Shown here in pieces: positions 50,925-59,555 of a stretch of DNA of 64,000 nucleotides. Position numbers and translations under genes: made by a program. The notes under the pieces were generated by a model. It searched no databases. It was not told the DNA's origin and worked only from the letters and a program-made list of their open reading frames with translations. Source of the DNA: Aquibium sp. ELW1220. Lineage in GTDB: Bacteria > Pseudomonadota > Alphaproteobacteria > Rhizobiales > Rhizobiaceae. Within the stretch, counting starts at the first letter, position 1. Each line of letters opens with the position of its first letter. The DNA lies in contig NZ_JAOAOQ010000014.1 in assembly GCF_030398385.1 (NCBI RefSeq), positions 76,606 to 140,605 on the forward strand. Direction: 5' to 3'.

Positions 50925-50951
50925 GCGCCGGCGCATTCCAAGGACACCGAC

Positions 50952-51299
50952 ATGACCGCCACACCACTGATGCGCAAGCCGCTCGAGCAGACCGACCTCA
51001 AGGACTGGGGCGTGATCCCGACCATGATCGAGGGCGATAGCCGCACCTCGGGCCTGTTGATCCACAAGGGGCCGGAAGGCCGCTCCGAATGCGGGCTCTG
51101 GGTCTGCACGCCGGGCAAATGGGAATGCCACGTCACCCGCGACGAGTTCTGCCACTTCCTCGAAGGCCGCTGCACCTACGTCCACGAATCCGGCGAAGTC
51201 ATCGAGATCACGCCCGACACCGCGGCCTTCTTCCCGCAGGACTGGAAGGGCGTCTGCACCGTCCACGAAACGGTGAAGAAGGTCTACATGATCCGCTGA
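50952..51299 (+). CDS. Cupin domain protein (EutQ/ureidoglycine-aminohydrolase-like) 2
   Basis: 115 aa. Pattern CGLWVCTPGKWECHVTRDEFCHFLEGRCTYVHESGEVIEITPDTAAFFPQDWKGVCTVHETVKKVYMI, close to the preceding cupin, including the shared WVCTPG-x-W and RDEFCHF. N-terminal LKDWGVIPTMIEGDSRTSG also matches the copy's DWGVQSDAIEGVSRSSG, so the two arose by tandem duplication. They may form a heteromer. 27 nt after the first cupin gene. Confidence 0.86.
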   Translation: MTATPLMRKPLEQTDLKDWGVIPTMIEGDSRTSGLLIHKGPEGRSECGLWVCTPGKWECHVTRDEFCHFLEGRCTYVHESGEVIEITPDTAAFFPQDWKGVCTVHETVKKVYMIR

Positions 51300-51374
51300 G
51301 GCGACTGCCGGGCACGCATGGCCGCCGCTTCGCGTGAATGCGGGCGGCGGCGAAAGACGAGCAAGGACAAGGCA

Positions 51375-52883
51375 ATGCGCTTTTCTCTCGACAAACCGAA
51401 TCACTTCGCCGAGGGCGGCTACCGTCCGTCGGCCGGCACGCCGATGCCCGTCGTCGACCCGGCGACGCTGGCAACCGTCGGGCACATCGCGGAGACGAGC
51501 GTGGCCGAGATCGAGGCGGTGCTTTCCGCCGCGACCGCCGCGCAGAAGGCCTGGGCGAAGCTCGACGCCAAGAGCCGCGCCACCATCCTGCACCGGATCG
51601 CCAACCGCATCGAGGCGACGGACATGCGTCTCTGCGCCGAGACCATGTCGCGCGAAATGGGCAAGCCTTATCCGGAGGCGATCGGCGAGGTGGCGAACTG
51701 CGCCGGCGCCTTCCGCTACTTCGCCGAGATGGCGCGCGACGAGGCCGGCAAGGTCGCCGGCACGACGCAGGCCGGCTCGTTCCAGTTCGCGCGCTACGAG
51801 CCGCTCGGGGTGTCGGTGCACATCATGCCGTTCAACTTCCCGATCCTCCTGATGTGCTGGACGGTGGCGGCCTCGCTTGCCTCGGGCAATGGCTGCGTGA
51901 TCAAGCCGGCGCTCGCCACGACGCTGTCGACGCTGATCTTCATGGAGGTCTTCGTCGACCTGCCCGACGGGCTGATCGCCTGCCTACCGGGCGGCGTCGA
52001 CGTCGCGCAGGCGCTGATCCATTCGCCGCGCACGCATGCGGTTGCCTTCACCGGTTCGGTCGCGGCCGGCCGCGCTGTCGCGATGGCCGCGGCCGGCGAG
52101 ATGAAGCCGGCCGTGATCGAGGCCGGCGGGTCCGACCCGATGATCATCTCGAAGCACGCGCCGCTCGACGTCGCGGCGGCGGGCGCGGTGACGGCGGCCT
52201 TCCACATGTCGGGACAGGTCTGCACCTCGGCGGAGCGCTTCTTCGTCGTCGACGAGGTCCACGACGCCTTCATCGAGCGCTTCGCGGCCGAGACACGGCG
52301 GCTGCGGGTCGGCAACGGCCTGTCGAAGGCCGAGATCGGCCCGCTGGTCTCGAAAGCCGCGCGGGACAAGGTCATCCGCCTCGTCGAGGACGCGAAGGCC
52401 AAGGGCGCGACCGCCGTCGTCGGCGGTGGCATCCCCGCGAGCGAGCCGGTCGGCTGGTTCTACGAGCCGACCATCCTCACCGGCTGCACGCCGGAGATGG
52501 ACATCCTGAAAGAGGAATGCTTCGGCCCGGTCGCCGCCGTCTGCCGGGTGAAGGATTTCGACGAGGCGATCGCGATGGCCAACGCCAGCGAGTTCGGCCT
52601 CGGCGCATCGGTCTTCACCACCTCGCTCGAAGAAGCGATGGAGGCGGCCGAGCGACTGGAGGCAGGCATGGTCTGGGTCAACAATCCGCTGATCGACAAC
52701 GACGCCCTGCCCTTCGGCGGCTGGAAGAAATCGGGCATCGGCCGCGAACTCTCCCGGCTCGGCCTCGACACGTTCCGCCGGTCGAAAATGGTCATCATCG
52801 ACCACAAGCCCGTCGTGCAGGGCTGGTGGTACCCCTACCCGGACGACTGGTTCTACGACGCCGGCGGCCGCAAGCACGTCTGA
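51375..52883 (+). CDS. Aldehyde dehydrogenase family protein
   Basis: 502 aa from ATG 51375 with AAGG upstream. ALDH motifs: GVSVHIMPFNFPILLMCWTVAASLASGNGCVIKPA, AVAFTGSVAAGRAVA, VIEAGGSDPMI (general base Glu) and HMSGQVCTSAERFFVVDE (nucleophile Cys), EECFGPVAAVCRV, PFGGWKKSGIGRELSRLG. Only moderately similar to the ALDH at 41391-42863. It sits between the cupins and the saccharopine-dehydrogenase-like gene, so it probably oxidises an aldehyde produced from the imported amine. Confidence 0.92.
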   Translation: MRFSLDKPNHFAEGGYRPSAGTPMPVVDPATLATVGHIAETSVAEIEAVLSAATAAQKAWAKLDAKSRATILHRIANRIEATDMRLCAETMSREMGKPYPEAIGEVANCAGAFRYFAEMARDEAGKVAGTTQAGSFQFARYEPLGVSVHIMPFNFPILLMCWTVAASLASGNGCVIKPALATTLSTLIFMEVFVDLPDGLIACLPGGVDVAQALIHSPRTHAVAFTGSVAAGRAVAMAAAGEMKPAVIEAGGSDPMIISKHAPLDVAAAGAVTAAFHMSGQVCTSAERFFVVDEVHDAFIERFAAETRRLRVGNGLSKAEIGPLVSKAARDKVIRLVEDAKAKGATAVVGGGIPASEPVGWFYEPTILTGCTPEMDILKEECFGPVAAVCRVKDFDEAIAMANASEFGLGASVFTTSLEEAMEAAERLEAGMVWVNNPLIDNDALPFGGWKKSGIGRELSRLGLDTFRRSKMVIIDHKPVVQGWWYPYPDDWFYDAGGRKHV

Positions 52884-52919
52884 CATCCATCGAGAGCACG
52901 CAACTTCAGGAACGACACC

Positions 52920-54107
52920 ATGATCATCACGCTGCTCGGCGGCGCCGGCTACATGGGCGCCGGCATCGTCCGCGACCTGGTCTCCGACCGCGCCATCATC
53001 GACATTACCAGGGTGCGCGTCTGCGACGCCTCGCGCGAGAAGATGGAGGCGCTCGCAGCCGAGCTCGGCGACCCGCGCCTGGAACTCGTCGATCTCGACG
53101 TGGCGACACCGGAAGCGCTGCAGGCGGCGATCGCCGGTTCCAGCATCTGCATCAACTGCGTGCCGACACTGCTCGGCTACCAGATGCGGATCTTCGAGGC
53201 GGCGCTGGCGGCAAGGGTCGCCTATGTCGACCTCGGCGGGCTCGGCACCTACACGGTCAAGCAGATGGCCGAGCACGAGCGCTTCAAGGCGGCGGGGGTG
53301 ACGGCGGTGATCGGCGCGGGCGCGGATCCCGGCATGTCGAACGTCATCTGCCGCGCCGTCGCCGACGCGTTCGACGAGATCGATTCGATCCGGCTCTACT
53401 GGGCCGCCGAACTGGTGGGCGACGAGAACCCGGTGCTCGTGCCGCCCTACAGCGTCTCGACGGTGCTTGCCGAGTATGCGCACGAGAGCACGCAGTTCTA
53501 CGACGGGCGCCACGTCACCTGCCCGCCGATGAGCGGCCGCGAGTTCCTCGACCTGCCTGAGCCGTGGGGCCGGTGCGAGTTCATGCACTCACCCCATTCC
53601 GAACAGCTCACCGTGCCGCTGGCCGACGGCATCCGGGACAAGGGAATCAAGGAGTTCTCCTGGAAGCTGCATCTGCCGCACCGCGAGCACGAGGCCTGGG
53701 TCGGCCTGGTGAAGGCCGGCTTCGGCGATTTCGACCGGCCGGTGGACGTCGGCGGCCAGACGGTCAGCCCGCTCGACGTGCTGAACAAGGTGATCGAGCG
53801 CAACATGCGCGAGAAGGCGCCGCAGATTCCAGAGCAGGACAGCCACGAGATCCACTTCGCCATCGGCAAGGGCCGCAAGGACGGGATCGAGCGGACCGTC
53901 ACAGTCGAGGCGATCGTGAAGCCGGACGCGCTCTACAAGCCCTATGTCGATGCCTGCACCTCGATGAACGGGTCGATCGCCGCGCAGCTCATCCTGTCGC
54001 AGCCGATGCGGCCCGGCGTCTTCGCGCCGGAGGCCTATTTCGAGGTGCCGACCTATTTTCGCGAACTGGAGAAGCGCAAGTTCATCATCGGAATGAGGGT
54101 GGAATAG
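52920..54107 (+). CDS. Saccharopine dehydrogenase-like NAD(P)-binding oxidoreductase
   Basis: 395 aa. Rossmann start IITLLGGAGYMGAGIVRDL (GxGxxG variant), VDLDVATPEALQAAIAGSSICINCVPTLLGYQMRIFEAAL, YVDLGG, and AVIGAGADPGMSNVICR, the saccharopine-dehydrogenase/carboxynorspermidine-synthase hallmark. The family reduces or oxidises C-N bonds between amino acids and aldehydes, including polyamine assembly and opine metabolism, which matches the amine transporter and ALDHs. Last gene of the long operon that starts with the binding protein. Confidence 0.88.
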   Translation: MIITLLGGAGYMGAGIVRDLVSDRAIIDITRVRVCDASREKMEALAAELGDPRLELVDLDVATPEALQAAIAGSSICINCVPTLLGYQMRIFEAALAARVAYVDLGGLGTYTVKQMAEHERFKAAGVTAVIGAGADPGMSNVICRAVADAFDEIDSIRLYWAAELVGDENPVLVPPYSVSTVLAEYAHESTQFYDGRHVTCPPMSGREFLDLPEPWGRCEFMHSPHSEQLTVPLADGIRDKGIKEFSWKLHLPHREHEAWVGLVKAGFGDFDRPVDVGGQTVSPLDVLNKVIERNMREKAPQIPEQDSHEIHFAIGKGRKDGIERTVTVEAIVKPDALYKPYVDACTSMNGSIAAQLILSQPMRPGVFAPEAYFEVPTYFRELEKRKFIIGMRVE

Positions 54108-54206
54108 CACCGACCGGAACCGGGCTGACCGACCATCCGGTTTTCACATGACTGTCACAAGGAGCCGATACGCGACATTCGATCGATCTGCCGCAAAGGA
54201 GTTCCC

Positions 54207-56072
54207 GTGTCGCGCACCGTCTTCTCACGCTTCCTGCTCCTCGGCACCGCCGCGACGGCGCTGGCCCTGGGCGTTTCCCAGCCCGGAACGGCTTTCGCCC
54301 AGGCCTGTTCGCCCGCATCGCCGGCAGACGGCGACATCGTGATCTGCTCGGGAACCGGAACGGGCTTTCTCGACGATGGACTGGACGATGCCGACATCAC
54401 CGTCGAGGAAGACGCGCTGATCGAGGGTGGTGCGAACCAGGGCTTCGAGTTCGACGACGGCGTGACCTTCACCAACAACGGAACCGTCACCTCCACGGGC
54501 GACCATGCCGTGCAGGGCGACAACGACGTGACCGTGATCAACAACGGCACGATCACCGGCGGTTCGGGCGACGACGGCGTGAACATCGACGACGACGGAC
54601 GCATCGAGAACAGCGGCACCATCTCGGGCGGCGACGACGGCGTCCAGGTCGAGAGCAACGGCACGGTCATCAACTACGCCACCGGTGTCATCACGGCCAC
54701 GGACGAGGGCGTCAACGCCAACCAGCCGAACGCCTATATCGAGAACCACGGCATCATCGAGGCCGGGGACGATGCGATCAACGCCGGCACCAACGCGACC
54801 ATCATCAACACCGGACGGATCACCTCCACCGGCGACCAGGACGGCATCGATCTCGACGACGGCACGATCATGAATTCCGGCCTGATCGAGTCGCTCGGCG
54901 CCGAAGACGGCATCGACTTCGATCCGAGCACCGAAGCCTCGCTCGTCACCAATTCCGGCATCATCCGCGGCAGCATCGCCATCAACACCGACGTCGCGGA
55001 CACCGGCGCGCAGACCATCGTCAATTCGGGCACGCTGATCGGCCGCAGCGGGACGGCGCTGAACCTCGGCGACGGCGACGACACCCTGATCCTGAACGAC
55101 GGCTCGCGGATCAGCGGCCTGATCGAAATGGGCGGCGGCAGCGACGCCCTCGTCGTCAACTACGTCAAGCTCGGGCGGCTGGACGTGGGGTCGGCGATCG
55201 AGAGCGTGACGACGGCCGGGCCGTCCTTCGTCGGAACGTCCGCGATCATCCTGCTCGACCCGGTCGCACTCGGCGCGGGTGACCGCGACGCGCAGGACCT
55301 CGCCTTCAACCTGTCGCGCACCGTGCTGACGGCACCGGGCGGCAAGGGTCTCTGGACCGCCGGCCGCGGCGCGGTGATGGCCGACGACCGCAGCTATCTG
55401 GGTGACGTCATCGGCTACGACTTCGACATTGGCGGCCATGCGCTCGGCGTCTTCGGCGGTGGCGCCAAGGCTGGCGATCTTCAGGCCTGGCTGGCCGGCC
55501 TGCGCTTCGATCTCGCCGACAACGGCCCGTTCGACCTGCAGGCGACGGCCTTCGCGGGCGTCACCGACGGCGACGACCTCGCCGGCTCGGACGGCGCCGA
55601 GGGCACCTTGCTGGGGATCGCCGCACGGGCATCCTATGCGCTGATCGAGGCAGCGCCGGGCGGCTTCGGCCTGGATCTCGCCGCCGAGGGCGGGTTCAGC
55701 CGCCACGCCGTCGATGGCTACACCATGACCACGCTCGAGACCTCGATCGGCGACCGCGACTCCGATGCCGGCTATGCCCGCATCGAGATCGGCATCCCCT
55801 ATTCCTTCGACGCGGAGACGATCTTGCGCGGCTTTGCCGCCGTCACGCATCATTCCGGCTCGGCCGACCTGATCGCGGCGGCCTTCGAAGGCCAGAACAT
55901 GAGCTTTGCCAGCGGCGCCGATCTCGACCGCACCGCCTTCGGCCTCGGCGCGACCTTCACCAGGAAGATGGCGTCGGGCATGGCTTTCGACGCCACGTTG
56001 GAGGCCAGCCATGCCGACGACGACACCGAGGCGGCCTTCGGCGTTTCGCTGCGCATCCCGCTCGGCAACTGA
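54207..56072 (+). CDS. Autotransporter-like outer-membrane protein with Asp/Gly-rich passenger
   Basis: 621 aa from GTG 54207, AAAGGA 6 nt upstream. Signal peptide (residues 1-33, GTAFAQA). Residues about 45-290 have repeated NxGTI/NxGxI units with DDG (FTNNGTVTSTGDHAVQGDND, VINNGTITGGSGDDGVNIDDDG), the beta-helix pattern of autotransporter passengers. A linker follows, and the last about 260 residues alternate strand and turn as a C-terminal beta-barrel (GYDFDIGGHALGVFGGGAKAG, ARASYALIEAAPGGFGLDLAAEGGFS). The end is RIPLGN rather than an aromatic residue, which is unusual for a translocator. Acidic passenger may bind calcium. Confidence 0.82.
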   Translation: MSRTVFSRFLLLGTAATALALGVSQPGTAFAQACSPASPADGDIVICSGTGTGFLDDGLDDADITVEEDALIEGGANQGFEFDDGVTFTNNGTVTSTGDHAVQGDNDVTVINNGTITGGSGDDGVNIDDDGRIENSGTISGGDDGVQVESNGTVINYATGVITATDEGVNANQPNAYIENHGIIEAGDDAINAGTNATIINTGRITSTGDQDGIDLDDGTIMNSGLIESLGAEDGIDFDPSTEASLVTNSGIIRGSIAINTDVADTGAQTIVNSGTLIGRSGTALNLGDGDDTLILNDGSRISGLIEMGGGSDALVVNYVKLGRLDVGSAIESVTTAGPSFVGTSAIILLDPVALGAGDRDAQDLAFNLSRTVLTAPGGKGLWTAGRGAVMADDRSYLGDVIGYDFDIGGHALGVFGGGAKAGDLQAWLAGLRFDLADNGPFDLQATAFAGVTDGDDLAGSDGAEGTLLGIAARASYALIEAAPGGFGLDLAAEGGFSRHAVDGYTMTTLETSIGDRDSDAGYARIEIGIPYSFDAETILRGFAAVTHHSGSADLIAAAFEGQNMSFASGADLDRTAFGLGATFTRKMASGMAFDATLEASHADDDTEAAFGVSLRIPLGN

Positions 56073-56100
56073 ACACGCCACGTCCTTGGCGGCAGGCAGA

Positions 56101-56122
56101 CGCGGCCCACGGGGCCGCGTTT
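56101..56122 (+). terminator. Rho-independent terminator after the autotransporter-like gene
   Basis: CGCGGCCC / GGGCCGCG with a 3-nt loop and a following TTTCC TTTT tail, 28 bp after the stop. Confidence 0.78.
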
Positions 56123-56246
56123 CCTTTTGGACCGGACCGCGGGATGGTGCGGTGCAAAATGCGGCGGCCGCTTTGCGCTGCATCAAGGCAGCCCACACGT
56201 CCTCCTGCGAGAGTGAGCGCGTTCCTTCCTCAACGGAGCGTTGCAC

Positions 56247-57275
56247 ATGTCCCTGCCGAAGACCATGAAGGCCGCGGTCGTTCCCGCGCTTGGAAAGCCT
56301 CTGGAAATCCGTGAAGTCCCGGTGCCTATAATCGGCCCCGGTCAGATTCTCATCCGCGTGCGCGCCTCGGGCGTGTGCCACACCGACCTGCATGCGGCCG
56401 AGGGCGACTGGCCGGTCAAGCCGACCGCGCCTTTCATCCCGGGTCATGAGGGTGTGGGCGAGGTTGCCGCGCTGGGTGCGGGCGTCACGCATCTGAAGGA
56501 AGGCGACCGCGTCGGCGCGCCCTGGCTGCATACGGCCTGCGGCCGCTGCGAACATTGCGTCGGCGGCTGGGAAACGCTGTGCGAAGGCCAGCAGAACACC
56601 GGCTATTCGGTCGACGGCGGCTATGCCGAGTTCGTGCGGGCCGACGCCGATTTCGTCGGCCGCCTTCCCGACAGTCTCGACTGGGGTCCGGCCGCCCCCG
56701 TGCTCTGCGCCGGCGTCACCGTCTACAAGGGGCTGAAGGAGACCGAGGCCAAGCCGGGCCAGTGGGTGGCGATCTCGGGCATCGGCGGTCTCGGCCACAT
56801 GGCGGTGCAATATGCCAAGGCGATGGGCCTGAAGGTGGTGGCGGTCGACATCGCCGAAGACAAGCTCGCCCTGGCGCGGGAACTCGGCGCCGACATGACG
56901 TTCAACGCCCTGACGCAGGACCCGGCGGTCGAACTGCAGAAGCTGATGGGCGGTGTGCATGCCGCGCTGGTGACGGCGGTGTCCAACAGCGCCTTCGCGC
57001 AGGCCGTCGGCATGCTGCGCCGCGGCGGCTTCATGTCGCTCGTCGGACTTCCACCCGGCAGCTTCCCGCTGCCGATCTTCGAGATCGTGCTGAAGCGCAT
57101 CACCGTGCGCGGCTCGATCGTCGGCACGCGCAACGACCTCGCCGAGGCGCTCGCCTTTGCCGGCGACGGGCGCGTCGCCACGCATTTCAGCTGGGACAGG
57201 CTGGAAAACATCAACGCGATCTTCGACAGGATGCGCGCCGGCCAGATCGACGGGCGCATCGTGCTCGAGATCTGA
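56247..57275 (+). CDS. adhP: Zinc-dependent alcohol dehydrogenase (AdhP-like)
   Basis: 342 aa from ATG 56247 with GGAG 8 nt upstream. Catalytic zinc ligands in GVCHTDLH and [14 protein letters not shown] (residues about 45-75), structural zinc Cys in [17 protein letters not shown] (about 99-113), cofactor loop [27 protein letters not shown] (about 173-200, Asp suggesting NAD+). Interconverts primary alcohols and aldehydes. Single-gene unit between the autotransporter and the convergent DapA-family gene. Confidence 0.94.
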   Translation: MSLPKTMKAAVVPALGKPLEIREVPVPIIGPGQILIRVRASGVCHTDLHAAEGDWPVKPTAPFIPGHEGVGEVAALGAGVTHLKEGDRVGAPWLHTACGRCEHCVGGWETLCEGQQNTGYSVDGGYAEFVRADADFVGRLPDSLDWGPAAPVLCAGVTVYKGLKETEAKPGQWVAISGIGGLGHMAVQYAKAMGLKVVAVDIAEDKLALARELGADMTFNALTQDPAVELQKLMGGVHAALVTAVSNSAFAQAVGMLRRGGFMSLVGLPPGSFPLPIFEIVLKRITVRGSIVGTRNDLAEALAFAGDGRVATHFSWDRLENINAIFDRMRAGQIDGRIVLEI

Positions 57276-57344
57276 CCATCTCGCGTTCCAGGAAGACGGG
57301 CGCGACTTTGCGGCCGCGCTCTTCGTCGTCTGCTCCCGGCCGGC

Positions 57345-58286
57345 TCAGGCGATCGACCGGGTCCAGTCGGCATACCAGGCCCGGAAAAGCGCGTACTGCG
57401 CCTCGGCGTAGTTGCGCTGGGAATCCGTCAGCGCATCGGTCTCGTTGAAGTGCAGCGTGTATTCGGCGTCGCCGTTCAACACCATCAGATGCTTGTAGTA
57501 GAGGACGAGATCCGGACCCTCGTCGAAGGAGGACAGGACGGCCAGCGCCTGTTCCAGTTCCAGCGCCTGCGCGCGGGCGCGGGCATCGCCCCTGGCTGCC
57601 TTCCCGCAGAGCGAGACGAGGTGCAGCACCTCGCGCGGCAGGGCGTTGCCGATACCGGTGATGGCGCCCGTGGCACCGCAATTGACGTAGCCGTGAAAGA
57701 CATTGGTGTCGACGCCGACCATCAGCGTGACGCCGTCGCCCCCGGAGGTGATGTTCTCGGCCGCGTAGCGCAGGTCGGCCGCGCCGCCGAACTCCTTGAA
57801 GCCGATCAGGTTCGGGTGCTCGGCGCGCAGCGCGAAGAACAGGTCGGCGCGGGTGGCGAAGCCGTAGTAAGGGCTGTTGTAGATCACCGCCGGCAGATCC
57901 GGCGCAGCGGAAAGCACTGCCTTGAAATGCGCCTTCTGGGCGGTCGCCGAACTGCCGCGCGACAGGACGCGCGGGATCACCATCAGTCCCTGCGCACCGA
58001 CCCTGGCGGCATGCGCGGCATGGGCGGCGGCCTGACGGGTGTTGACGGCGCCCGTGCCGACGACGGTCGGGATGCCTGCTCCGACCAGCCGCGCCACGCC
58101 TTCCATGCGCTGCTCGTCGGTGAGCAGCGGCCAGTCTCCCATCGAGCCACAATAGACGACCGCCGACATGCCCGCCGCGATCAGCTCCCTGCCCTTGCGT
58201 ACGAGAGCGTCGAAATCGGGCTGCCGGTCCGCGGTGCATGGCGTCATCAGGGCCGGAATGGTGCCGGTGAAGATGTTGCTCGTCAT
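57345..58286 (-). CDS. DapA/N-acetylneuraminate lyase family aldolase
   Basis: 313 aa TIM-barrel class I aldolase. LIAAGMSAVVYCGSMGDWPLLTDEQR (the family's TTGE segment altered to GSMGD), GTGAVNTRQAAAHAAHAARVGAQGLMVIPRVL, PAVIYNSPYYGFATR (catalytic Tyr) and LIGFKEFGGAADLRY (Schiff-base Lys, residues about 173-178). The GSMGD change makes true dihydrodipicolinate synthesis unlikely; it may cleave or condense a different 2-oxo acid. Downstream of a GntR gene on the same strand and probably its target. Confidence 0.9.
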   Translation of the reverse strand: MTSNIFTGTIPALMTPCTADRQPDFDALVRKGRELIAAGMSAVVYCGSMGDWPLLTDEQRMEGVARLVGAGIPTVVGTGAVNTRQAAAHAAHAARVGAQGLMVIPRVLSRGSSATAQKAHFKAVLSAAPDLPAVIYNSPYYGFATRADLFFALRAEHPNLIGFKEFGGAADLRYAAENITSGGDGVTLMVGVDTNVFHGYVNCGATGAITGIGNALPREVLHLVSLCGKAARGDARARAQALELEQALAVLSSFDEGPDLVLYYKHLMVLNGDAEYTLHFNETDALTDSQRNYAEAQYALFRAWYADWTRSIA

Positions 58287-58439
58287 GGTCGTGTCTCCCG
58301 TCGGGTGCCGCCGGCGGAGCCTCCTGTGCGACAGTGCTCGGTGCGGGCGGTCTGAAACTGCGTCAGCGGATATCTACTGCAATCCACCCATCTTGTCGAC
58401 AATGAATATACAGGATCGCCGAGGGCGTTGCCGAAGCGG

Positions 58440-59165
58440 TCAGAGCGACAGATCCGCGTTCAACCGGCGATCCTGCGAAATGTAAGCCTGGATCTGGCGG
58501 ACGATCTGGTCGGCATGCGCCGTGGCGACCCGGTCGGCACGCGCGACGTCGCGGGCGTCGATGGCCGCCACCATCTCCTCGTGCTCGTCGAGAAAGGCGA
58601 GCGGCAGCGTTTCGTCGAACGATGAGTAATAGAAGCGGAGGAGACGGCGGCCCTCGTCGAGCAGCCGCTCGAACAGTTCCGAATAGTAGCCGTTGCGGCC
58701 CGCATGCGCGATCGCGGCGTGGAAATCGCGGTTCACCTCGATCATGGCCGAAACGTCGCGCGCGGCGAAGGCTCTGGCGTAGCCGGCCTGCAGCGCTCGG
58801 ATCGTTTCAAGATCACCGTCTGTACGGTTCACCGCGGCGAGCCGCGTCGTCACGCGATACATCAGCGTCAGCGCGTCGAAGAACTGCGGCAGGTCGAGGA
58901 TGTCGATGGGCGCCACGACGGTGCCCCGGTTGGGCAGCGTCACCACCAGCCCCTCGCCTGCGAGCTTGACCAGCGCCTCGCGGATCGGCGTGCGCGACAT
59001 GCCGAAGCGCTCGGTCAGAGCGACCTCGTCGACTGCGCTGCCGGGCGGGAGCACCAGGTCGAGGATCTCCCGTTTCAGCGACCCGTAGACCATGGCAACG
59101 CCGCTCCCGCGCCGGGGCCTCGCGCCACCCGAAGCCGTCTCGTCGTCGTGCTGGTTCATTTCCAT
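58440..59165 (-). CDS. GntR family regulator (FadR/FCD subfamily)
   Basis: 241 aa. wHTH: VYGSLKREILDLVLPPGSAVDEVALTERFGMSRTPIREALVKLAGEGLV (residues about 26-75), NRGTVVAPI wing, then FCD domain with ALTLMYRVTTRLAAVNR, NRDFHAAIAHAGRNGYYSELFERLLDEGRRLLRFYYSSFD (His metal ligands) and DEHEEMVAAIDARDVARA. 153 bp upstream of the aldolase gene. Ligand probably a small acid related to the aldolase substrate. Confidence 0.93.
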   Translation of the reverse strand: MEMNQHDDETASGGARPRRGSGVAMVYGSLKREILDLVLPPGSAVDEVALTERFGMSRTPIREALVKLAGEGLVVTLPNRGTVVAPIDILDLPQFFDALTLMYRVTTRLAAVNRTDGDLETIRALQAGYARAFAARDVSAMIEVNRDFHAAIAHAGRNGYYSELFERLLDEGRRLLRFYYSSFDETLPLAFLDEHEEMVAAIDARDVARADRVATAHADQIVRQIQAYISQDRRLNADLSL

Positions 59166-59555
59166 GTTCTTCGCCTGGATGCGATGCCGGTCGAGCGCGT
59201 CCGTACCAGAGCATCACGAACGGCGGAACCAGGCAGTCGCTCCCCGCGCCCGACCGCCGTCATGCGTCCCGCTCCGGCGGTCCGTCGAGCGAACCGAGGA
59301 ATGGCCACGGCGGCGCCGCCTGGAGGGCTGTCGGAATGCCGGAGCCGTCGAAGGGTTCCGCTACGTCATCGCCTGCAAGCAACTGCCGGTACGCGAGATT
59401 GTTTCTTAAGTCGCCGTCAACCGCATTGCTGCATTTGGATTGACGAACAAATCGACTCTGCTTATCGCGCCAGCATTGAAAAGCCGATGACCGCGCTTTT
59501 CTTCTTTGTTCGGGAATATCCCGGCAATAATTCAATCTCGGGGACATGTATAACA
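59166..59555. promoter_or_regulatory. Intergenic region upstream of the pLGIC gene and the GntR gene
   Basis: 390 bp with no convincing gene; AT content rises sharply after about 59400. A possible promoter for the channel gene is TTGACG at 59440-59445 with TATCGC 17 bp further (59463-59468). The -10 match is weak. Confidence 0.35.

Noticed and set aside
57345-58286. True dihydrodipicolinate synthase (dapA)
   Set aside because: The TTGE segment is replaced by GSMGD, and the genomic context is a GntR-controlled catabolic unit, so only a family call was made.
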